A stretch of 64,000 nt of DNA from Komagataeibacter sucrofermentans DSM 15973 (lineage in GTDB: Bacteria; Pseudomonadota; Alphaproteobacteria; Acetobacterales; Acetobacteraceae): assembly GCF_040581405.1 (NCBI RefSeq), contig NZ_CP137157.1, positions 748,001 to 812,000 on the forward strand. Direction: 5' to 3'. A model generated the notes under the pieces. The model saw only the letters and a program-made list of their open reading frames with translations. It ran no database searches and was not told the origin of the DNA. The translations under genes and the position numbers were made by a program. Shown here one piece after another: positions 57,726 to 64,000 of the stretch (position 1 is its first letter; each line of letters opens with the position of its first letter).

Positions 57726-59408
57726 GTGACTATCGCCAATCGCCTGCTGTTCGGTTTCATGGTCGGTGTCCTGCTCATGGTTTCGCTGGGCATCTATGCG
57801 CTGGGGCAGATCCGCGACGTGCGCGACGAGATGACCATCATCGTCACGCGCGACCTGTCGGTCTATCGTGAGCTGACCCATATCCGCGCCAATGAGAACG
57901 ACCTCGTCGCCCGCAGGCTCGCCATCCTGGCGCATTACTACGCCCATGATTTCGAGACTGCCCCCGCCGTGCTCGAAGACGCCATTGCCAGCTGGGATGA
58001 AAAGGCCCGCGAGGCTGACAGCCTGCTCGCAGGCGTGCTCTCCCGTGCTGAGGAGGGCGGGCGCCTTGCGCGCAGCAACGACCAGCGCGAGATGTTCAAT
58101 ACCGTTGCCAGCCAGTTGCGTGACATTTCCAGCCAGTTCCAGATGGATACGCGAGGTGCCGGGCTTCTGTTCCAGGCCATCCGCGCGGGCAATGACCCCA
58201 GCGTGCGTGAGCAGGCCTCGCGCATAGACAGCCGCGAACAGTCGATCGACCTGCTCGTGGGCCGCGCCGCCTCGCTGCTCGACCACGGGGTGCAGGTGGC
58301 CGAAACCCAGGGTGCCGCCTCCTATGACTACAGCCGCCGCTCGCTGGCCATTGGCATGGTGCTCGCCGTGGTGGTGGCGCTGATCGTGACCTTCTGGACG
58401 CGGCGCTCGATCATGGAGCCGATCTCGTCGATCATGCATGTGATGGAACGCGTGGGGCAGGGCGACCTTGCCACGCGGGCCAAGGTGGGCGGCATGGGCG
58501 AGGAGCGCGATGAAGTGGCCCGCCTTGCAGCAGGCCTGAACCGCATGATCGATGGCCTGCGCGAGATCGCCCGCCAGAGCGGCGAGGTAACGCAGAACCT
58601 CGATGCGGCGGTGGCCGAGATCCGCGCCTCCACCCAGCAGCAGGCCGCAAGTGTTGAAGAGCAGTTTGCCGCCGTGCAGGAAACGGCGGCCACGGTGGAC
58701 GAGATTACCCATTCGGGTGCCCAGATCAGCAAGCGCGCGCGTGAGGTGATTTCATCAGCGGAGGTGATCGTGCATAGTTCGGCCAGCGGGCTTGAAGCGG
58801 TGGAGGAAACCGCCCGCGCCATGGCCCACACCCATGATGGCGCCGAGGCCGTGGCCTCGAACATCGTGGCCCTGTCCGAGCGCACCGAGGCGATCAGCGA
58901 GATCATTGCCTCGGTCAATGACCTGTCGGAGCGTTCGCACCTGCTTGCCCTCAACGCCGCGATCGAGGCGGCGGCGGCAGGCGAGCATGGCCGCTCGTTT
59001 GCCGTGGTGGCCGCCGAGATGAAGATCCTCGCCGACCAGTCGCGCGACGCCACCCAGAACGTGCGCGCCATATTGGGCGACATCCAGCGTGGCATCAACA
59101 CCTCGGTCATGCTGACGGAGGAGGCGGTCAAGCGCGTCTCGGCGGGCAAGGAACGCACCGACATCGCCTACCGCACCATCGAGCGCATGACCGGCGGCAT
59201 CCAGGAGGGCGTGAATGCCTTCCAGCAGATCGTGGCGTCAACCAACCAGCAGCAGATCGGCATCGAGCAGGTCATGACCGCGCTGCAGAGCATCCGCCAG
59301 GCCAGCCAGCAGACATCGGGCGGCACGCGCAACCTCGAGGTCTCGGCCAGCAATCTTGGCAAGCTGTCCAAGCAGCTCCTCACCATTTCCGCGCGTTACC
59401 GGACCTGA
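57726..59408 (+). CDS. Methyl-accepting chemotaxis protein
   Basis: A 560-residue receptor. A first helix (LLFGFMVGVLLMVSLGIYAL), a helical periplasmic sensor (~residues 30-205, four-helix-bundle type), a second helix (LAIGMVLAVVVALIVTFWTR), HAMP (MEPISSIMHVMERVGQGDLA) and a long cytoplasmic coiled coil with the kinase-contact tip ERSHLLALNAAIEAAAAGEH. The ligand cannot be inferred. It begins with GTG and is the only receptor in the operon. Confidence 0.93.
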   Translation: MTIANRLLFGFMVGVLLMVSLGIYALGQIRDVRDEMTIIVTRDLSVYRELTHIRANENDLVARRLAILAHYYAHDFETAPAVLEDAIASWDEKAREADSLLAGVLSRAEEGGRLARSNDQREMFNTVASQLRDISSQFQMDTRGAGLLFQAIRAGNDPSVREQASRIDSREQSIDLLVGRAASLLDHGVQVAETQGAASYDYSRRSLAIGMVLAVVVALIVTFWTRRSIMEPISSIMHVMERVGQGDLATRAKVGGMGEERDEVARLAAGLNRMIDGLREIARQSGEVTQNLDAAVAEIRASTQQQAASVEEQFAAVQETAATVDEITHSGAQISKRAREVISSAEVIVHSSASGLEAVEETARAMAHTHDGAEAVASNIVALSERTEAISEIIASVNDLSERSHLLALNAAIEAAAAGEHGRSFAVVAAEMKILADQSRDATQNVRAILGDIQRGINTSVMLTEEAVKRVSAGKERTDIAYRTIERMTGGIQEGVNAFQQIVASTNQQQIGIEQVMTALQSIRQASQQTSGGTRNLEVSASNLGKLSKQLLTISARYRT

Positions 59409-59418
59409 CGGTCGGCCC

Positions 59419-61521
59419 GTGGACAACCTGAGGGATGAATTGCTGGCGGTATTCGATGCCGAATACCGTGACCACCTGCGGGCCATCCGCGCCATTGTGG
59501 CTGCGGGCTGCCCGGATGCGCAGGGCCTTGCGGAAATCTTCCGCCGTGTTCATTCCCTCAAAGGAGCGGCGCGCGCGGTTGAACTGCCGGTGGTCGAGGG
59601 CGTAGCCCACGCGCTGGAGAACCGCCTCTCCGCGCTGCTCTCGGCCCGTGCGTTGCCCGACGCCGCCGATCTTGCCGCCATTACCGATACGCTCGACGAG
59701 ATCGACCTGCTCATGACCGCCGCCCCGGCGGATACGCATCCCGCCCCTGATGAGACGGCGGTGCAGGTGGAAAACCCGGCCTATGTGCAGGTGCCCGTGG
59801 CCCGGCTCGATGCGCTTGCCGCCGCCGTGCATGACCTCATGGCCGTGGCCGACCGGCATGAGCGGCTATGGGCGCAGGTGATGGACCTGCTTGGTGATGC
59901 GCGGGCCGTCATGCACGCGCCCGAGCGCATGCGTGCCGACCCGGTGGCCGAATTCGCGCGCATGACGCGCAGGCTGATGGGGGTGGGGCGCGAGCGTGAA
60001 CTCATGGCAGGCCAGATCGACCGCGCCCTGCTGCGCCTTGGCGAGGAAGTGCACGCCGTAACCCTCGTGCCTGCCGAGAGCGTGTTCGGCTCGCTGGCCG
60101 CCATGGCCCGGCGCATCGCGCGTGAGCATGGCGGCCCGGAAGCGGGCGTTGAGGTGCACATGACCGGCATGGACGTGCAGACCGAGCGCCGCGTGATGCA
60201 GGCATTGCGCGATCCGGTCATTCACCTTGTGCGCAATGCCATCGTGCACGGGCATGAAACCCGCGCCGAGCGGCTGGCGGCGGGCAAGTCGGAATGCCTC
60301 AACATCACCATTGCCGTCACCATGACCGGGGTGCGGCTGCAGGTAGCGGTCAGCGATGACGGGCGCGGCCCTGACCTGCGGGCCATTGCCGCCCGCGCGG
60401 CGGGGCAGGGGCTGGTCCATGCCGATGCCCCGCTTGATGCGCGGCAGTTGCTGGCACGCGTGTTCGAGCCGGGTTTTTCCACCCGTGGCAAGGCCGACAG
60501 CCTGGCCGGGCGCGGTGTGGGGCTTTCGGTTGTGGCGGAAGCTGCGCGCGCACTCCATGGCAGCGTGCGCATGGAGCAGCGCCAGCCCGCGGGCACCACC
60601 GTCATCCTGACCGTGCCGGTCTCGCAGCGCCAGCGCACCGTGCTGCTGGTTGAAAACGCGGGCCAGTCCCTTGGCCTGCCCGGCCGGGTGATCCGCCACC
60701 TGCTGCGCGTGCGGCGCGACGAGATCCGCATGCTGGCGGGCATGCCGTTCGCCGTGGTGCCCCACCCGCCCGATGGCACGGGCGTGAGCAGCGAACAGCG
60801 CGACGAGGAACTGGTGCCGCTCGTGCCGCTGCGGGCCTTCGTGGGTGATGAAAACGCCCCGCTGCCGGTGCGCGATGGCGCGGTAAGCGTGGTGGTGATG
60901 GAGGTCGATGGCGTGCGTTGCGGCTTTGCCGTCGAGCGCATGGTCGATGTGCGCACGCTGCTGGTGTCAGACGCCACCGCCGTGGGGCTGGATAGTGAAC
61001 TCGTGCCCGGCATAGCCTGGCCGCGCGAGGACCAGCCGGTGTTCGTGCTCAGTCCCGACCGGCTGTTTGCGCGCTGGCGCGAGCGCGGCAATGGCGGGGG
61101 CGCGCATTTCAGCGATGCGGACAGCGCCGCCCCCGTGGCGCCCGTGCGCCACGCGCCGCTGGTGATGGTGGTCGATGATTCGATCACGACCCGGACATTG
61201 CAGAAAACGATCCTCCAGTCCCACGGTTATGACGTGTGCCTTGCCGTGGATGGGGAGGAGGCGCTGGCCATGCTCCAGCAATCCTCGCGGCATGTGGATG
61301 TGGTGGTGACAGATGTGGAAATGCCGCGCATGGATGGCCTGGCCCTGCTTGCCGCCATGCAGGGGGATGCGCATCTGGCCCATATTCCCGTCGTGCTCAT
61401 GACCTCGCGCGATGATGGCGATGATATCCGTCGCGGCATGGAAGGCGGCGCGCGCGCCTACCTGACCAAGCAGCGCTTCGATCAGGGCGAACTGATTGAT
61501 ACCATAAGGGGGCTTTTGTGA
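59419..61521 (+). CDS. cheA: CheA-type hybrid histidine kinase with C-terminal receiver
   Basis: 700 residues: an HPt domain with the phosphorylatable His in FRRVHSLKGAARAVELPVVE (~residues 43-50); a dimerisation region; a kinase ATP-binding domain (HLVRNAIVHGHE; VSDDGRGPDLRA; GRGVGLSVVAEAARAL); a CheW-like domain; and a receiver (VMVVDDSITTRTLQKTILQS; VVVTDVEMPRMDG). No separate CheY-binding P2 domain is evident. In the N-box the usual AxDHG reads AIVHG, losing an otherwise conserved Asp. The CheA-receiver layout is that of WspE and CheA3. GTG start. Confidence 0.93.
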   Translation: MDNLRDELLAVFDAEYRDHLRAIRAIVAAGCPDAQGLAEIFRRVHSLKGAARAVELPVVEGVAHALENRLSALLSARALPDAADLAAITDTLDEIDLLMTAAPADTHPAPDETAVQVENPAYVQVPVARLDALAAAVHDLMAVADRHERLWAQVMDLLGDARAVMHAPERMRADPVAEFARMTRRLMGVGRERELMAGQIDRALLRLGEEVHAVTLVPAESVFGSLAAMARRIAREHGGPEAGVEVHMTGMDVQTERRVMQALRDPVIHLVRNAIVHGHETRAERLAAGKSECLNITIAVTMTGVRLQVAVSDDGRGPDLRAIAARAAGQGLVHADAPLDARQLLARVFEPGFSTRGKADSLAGRGVGLSVVAEAARALHGSVRMEQRQPAGTTVILTVPVSQRQRTVLLVENAGQSLGLPGRVIRHLLRVRRDEIRMLAGMPFAVVPHPPDGTGVSSEQRDEELVPLVPLRAFVGDENAPLPVRDGAVSVVVMEVDGVRCGFAVERMVDVRTLLVSDATAVGLDSELVPGIAWPREDQPVFVLSPDRLFARWRERGNGGGAHFSDADSAAPVAPVRHAPLVMVVDDSITTRTLQKTILQSHGYDVCLAVDGEEALAMLQQSSRHVDVVVTDVEMPRMDGLALLAAMQGDAHLAHIPVVLMTSRDDGDDIRRGMEGGARAYLTKQRFDQGELIDTIRGLL

Positions 61522-62618
61522 ACGTGATCGCGCCCCAGCCCGCCCAGCCACCAAGGCGCGTGCTGATCGTGGAGGATTCGGCGGTATTGCGCCACCTGCT
61601 CATGCGCGTGGTGGCCGATGACCCGCGCCTTGAACTGGCCGAAGCGGTGGAAACGGCGGAGGAGGCCCTGCGCCTCGTGCCGCGCCTGCGCCCGGACGTG
61701 ATCTCGATGGATATCTGCCTGCCGGGCATGGACGGGCTTGAGGCCACGCGGCAGATCATGGCGCATTTTCCCACCCCCATCGTGATCGTGAGCGACACGC
61801 TGGGCGGGCAGGCGACGCATGTCTCGATGAACGCGCTGCGCTCGGGCGCGCTGACGGTCATCGAGAAGCCGCAGGGCCTCACGGGCAGCGCGGGCGCTGT
61901 CGTGGCGCAGGGCATTGCCACCCAGCTTTACATCATGAGCCAGGTGCCGGTCATCCGGCGCAGGCTGATGCAGGCGGAGCCCTCTCGCCACAAGGGCATG
62001 TGGTCGCGCCCGCTTGCCATTCACCCCCGCATCCTGGCCATGGCCGCCTCCACCGGGGGGCCGACCGCGTTCGCCCGCGTGCTGGGCGACCTGCCGCCCG
62101 ACTTCGCGCTGCCGGTGGTGCTGGTGCAGCATATGGGCCAGAGCTTCATGGAGGGTTTTGCCCGGTGGCTCGACCAGCAGGTGGCGCTGCCGGTCCGGAT
62201 TGCCCAGCACGGTATGCCGCTCGAGCGCGGGCAGGTGCTGGTGGCGCCGGGCAACCGGCACATGACGGTGGGCACGCGTGGCGAGGTGCTGCTGCATGAC
62301 TCGGCCCCGGTGCAGGGGCAGCGGCCCTCGGCTGACGTGCTGTTTTCCTCAGTGGCAAAGGTTTTTGGCGCCGATGGGCTTGGCGTGCTGCTGACCGGCA
62401 TGGGCGAGGACGGCGTGGAGGGGCTGGGCCGCATCCGTGCGCGCGGCGGCTACACGGTGGTGGAGGACCGCAGCACCGCCGTCATTCACGGCATGCCCGG
62501 TGCTGCCGAACGCGTGGGGGCGGCGTGCATCAGCCTGCCGGTGCACGAAATCGCCCCCCATATCCTCCGGGCCATGGCGGGCGGCCCGGTTCCCTCCCAA
62601 GACCCCCTGGCTGGATAA
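61518..62618 (+). CDS. cheB: CheB protein-glutamate methylesterase
   Basis: 366 residues: an N-terminal receiver (VLIVEDSAVLRHLLMRVVAD; ISMDICLPGMDGLEATRQI) and a methylesterase domain whose Ser-His-Asp triad is visible in MAASTGGPTAFARVLGDL, VVLVQHMGQSFMEGF and LLTGMGEDGVEGL. It removes receptor methyl groups after phosphorylation by CheA. GTG start overlapping the cheA stop (GTGA). Confidence 0.95.
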   Translation: MNVIAPQPAQPPRRVLIVEDSAVLRHLLMRVVADDPRLELAEAVETAEEALRLVPRLRPDVISMDICLPGMDGLEATRQIMAHFPTPIVIVSDTLGGQATHVSMNALRSGALTVIEKPQGLTGSAGAVVAQGIATQLYIMSQVPVIRRRLMQAEPSRHKGMWSRPLAIHPRILAMAASTGGPTAFARVLGDLPPDFALPVVLVQHMGQSFMEGFARWLDQQVALPVRIAQHGMPLERGQVLVAPGNRHMTVGTRGEVLLHDSAPVQGQRPSADVLFSSVAKVFGADGLGVLLTGMGEDGVEGLGRIRARGGYTVVEDRSTAVIHGMPGAAERVGAACISLPVHEIAPHILRAMAGGPVPSQDPLAG

Positions 62619-62627
62619 GACGACCCC

Positions 62628-64000
62628 ATGGTGCTGACCGACCGCGAAGACATTGCCGACACCCTGCTGCTGGTGGAGGATTCGGACACGCAGGCCCTGC
62701 GCATCCGCCGCATGCTCGAGAGCCACGGCTTTCATGTCCATCGCGTGGCCAGCGGGGAGGAGGCGCTCGATACGCTTGATGTGCGCCTGCCGGGGCTGGT
62801 GATTGCCGACTATCACCTGCCGGGCATGAATGGCGGCCAGCTTGCCCGCCAACTGCGCATGAACGCGGTCACGCGCACCATACCGGTGCTGATCCTGACC
62901 GAGGGGATCGAGCCGGGGCTGGAGCGCGAGGGGCTGGAAAGCGGGGCGGATGCCTATATCCCCAAATCCTCGGACCCGGCGCTGATCGTATTCCGCATCC
63001 GCGCGCTGTTGCGCGAGCACGCGGCGCATGCGCCATCCCTCCTGCCGCAGCGCGTGTTCCGCCGCGCGCGCATCATGGTCATCGCCCCCGAGCCCGAACA
63101 CAGGCGCGCCGTGCCCGAACTGCTCGACCAGCTACGGCGTGACGGGCATATCGTGACCCTGTGGCATGATCCCTCCCGCCTAGTGCCCGCACTCCTGCAT
63201 GACCCCGAGCACATGCCCGACTGCGTGGTGATCGACCTTGCGTGCCGGGAGTTCGACGGGCTGGAAGTCTGCCGCAGGCTTGATGAATGGCGACAGGAGG
63301 ATCTGCTCTCGGGCAACGTGCCGCCGCGCATACTCGGCGTGGATGGCGCGCCCCGGCCCGATGCGAAGGAGTTCTCGGCCCGCGTGTTCGAGGCGGGGAT
63401 TGATGATCTCGTCTCACGCGATGTGGGGCCTGCGGCACTGGCGCTGCGCATTCGCGTGCTGGTGCGGCGCAAGCTGTTGCAAGATGACGTGCGCCGCATC
63501 GAGGTGGAGCGGCAGGCGCGTGAGATCGCGGTCAAAAGCGCGCGCGCGGAGGCGGCGGCCATTGCATCGAAAGCCTCGCTGGCCGAAGCGCTGGAGCAGG
63601 CCAACCGCGAACTGGCCGATGCCAACCGCAAGCTGATCGAAACCCAGGGCAAGCTGGTGCAGACCGCCAAGATGGCTTCCTTGGGTGAACTGGTGGCGGG
63701 CATCGCACACGAGATCAACAACCCGCTGGCCTTCATCCTGGCGCATAAGGACACGGTGGCGCGTGGGCTGGACCGGCTCGCGGCCATGGAAACCGCGACC
63801 ACCGACCCCGACCACGAACAGCGCGAGGCGATCCTGACCAAGTGCCGCGACCGGGTGGGGTCGATGAACATGGGGTTGCGGCGCATCCAGAACCTTGTGC
63901 TGAACCTGCGCAAATTCTCGCGCCTTGATGAAGGGCTGTTCCAGATCATCGACGTGCCCGAGGCGCTGGAAACGGTCATGGCGCTGTTGACCCAGAAGCT
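62628..64000 (+). CDS. Double-receiver hybrid histidine kinase (CheS3-like), 3' end outside window
   Basis: 457 codons are inside the window and the frame is still open. Receiver 1 (~residues 14-130) is complete: [14 protein letters not shown], phospho-acceptor in [13 protein letters not shown], Thr in ILTEG, Lys in AYIPKSS. Receiver 2 (~145-285) keeps an Asp in [15 protein letters not shown] but has APEPEHRR where the acidic pair should be. A coiled coil (~290-345) leads to the dimerisation/phospho-acceptor helix [20 protein letters not shown]. The catalytic ATPase domain lies beyond the end. It replaces the diguanylate cyclase WspR found in Wsp operons. Start ATG at 62628, 9 bases after cheB. 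Confidence 0.9.
   Translation, partial: MVLTDREDIADTLLLVEDSDTQALRIRRMLESHGFHVHRVASGEEALDTLDVRLPGLVIADYHLPGMNGGQLARQLRMNAVTRTIPVLILTEGIEPGLEREGLESGADAYIPKSSDPALIVFRIRALLREHAAHAPSLLPQRVFRRARIMVIAPEPEHRRAVPELLDQLRRDGHIVTLWHDPSRLVPALLHDPEHMPDCVVIDLACREFDGLEVCRRLDEWRQEDLLSGNVPPRILGVDGAPRPDAKEFSARVFEAGIDDLVSRDVGPAALALRIRVLVRRKLLQDDVRRIEVERQAREIAVKSARAEAAAIASKASLAEALEQANRELADANRKLIETQGKLVQTAKMASLGELVAGIAHEINNPLAFILAHKDTVARGLDRLAAMETATTDPDHEQREAILTKCRDRVGSMNMGLRRIQNLVLNLRKFSRLDEGLFQIIDVPEALETVMALLTQK

Overview
The window is high-GC alphaproteobacterial chromosome, most likely an acetic acid bacterium of the Komagataeibacter/Gluconacetobacter type. This is inferred from protein character, the yqeY-dnaG-rpoD and rpsF-rpsR-rplI blocks, and the mix of GTG/TTG starts; I could not run a search. 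Most of it is housekeeping sequence in tight operons. No tRNA, rRNA, CRISPR array, prophage or intact insertion sequence was seen.

Layout. 1-1735: end of an EmrA-like periplasmic adaptor and an EmrB-like exporter. 1846-2265: a Nudix hydrolase, convergent with the reverse-strand operon gpmI-envC-ctpA-rppH (7448 down to 2247). 7541-8709: msrB and upp. 9110-10990: an AT-rich island with one gene, a phosphoethanolamine-transferase-like sulfatase-fold membrane protein. 17530-11049 (reverse): carA-carB-greA-ilvA. 17683-22747: yqeY, dnaG, rpoD and a GNAT acetyltransferase. 22842-26271: a hypothetical protein, rpsF-rpsR-rplI, and a cyclopropane fatty acid synthase. 33290-26372 (reverse): lptF-lptG-lptD-surA-rsmA, the outer-membrane LPS assembly block. 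37310-33391 (reverse): cysQ, sua5/tsaC, a coiled-coil membrane protein and a FAD-linked hydroxyacid dehydrogenase. 37453-40324: pepA, holC, aldo/keto reductase. 40438-41106: a small lipoprotein and a decayed stretch. 41147-47327: a six-gene hydrogenase-4-like operon. 49733-47384 (reverse): methyltransferase, psd, pssA (phosphatidylethanolamine synthesis). 49866-51383: gloB and phaR. 54633-51567 (reverse): ftsE-ftsX-ydcF-plsC. 55196-64000: a chemosensory operon (cheW-cheR-cheW-mcp-cheA/REC-cheB-REC/REC/kinase), cut by the window end.

Three things stand out. (1) The hydrogenase-4-like operon (B-C-E-F-G-I order) encodes a large subunit without either NiFe cysteine motif. Its two antiporter-like subunits contain no lysine at all, yet the small subunit keeps all four iron-sulfur cysteines. 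It looks like a highly diverged 'energy-converting hydrogenase related' module. (2) carA is read in frame with an N-terminal Cro-like helix-turn-helix, and the divergent carA/yqeY promoter region carries two identical-architecture 15-bp dyads (GGGAA-N5-TTCCC). Together they suggest an enzyme that regulates its own promoter. (3) The chemosensory operon has Wsp/Che3-like architecture (CheR with a C-terminal extension, CheA with a receiver, a double-receiver histidine kinase), suggesting an output other than swimming.

A dispersed intergenic repeat family (four copies: 1741, 7951, 26283, 47333) folds as an outer stem enclosing two hairpins, or one in the last copy. rpoD appears to read through its normal end because of a probable single-base deletion near 22145.
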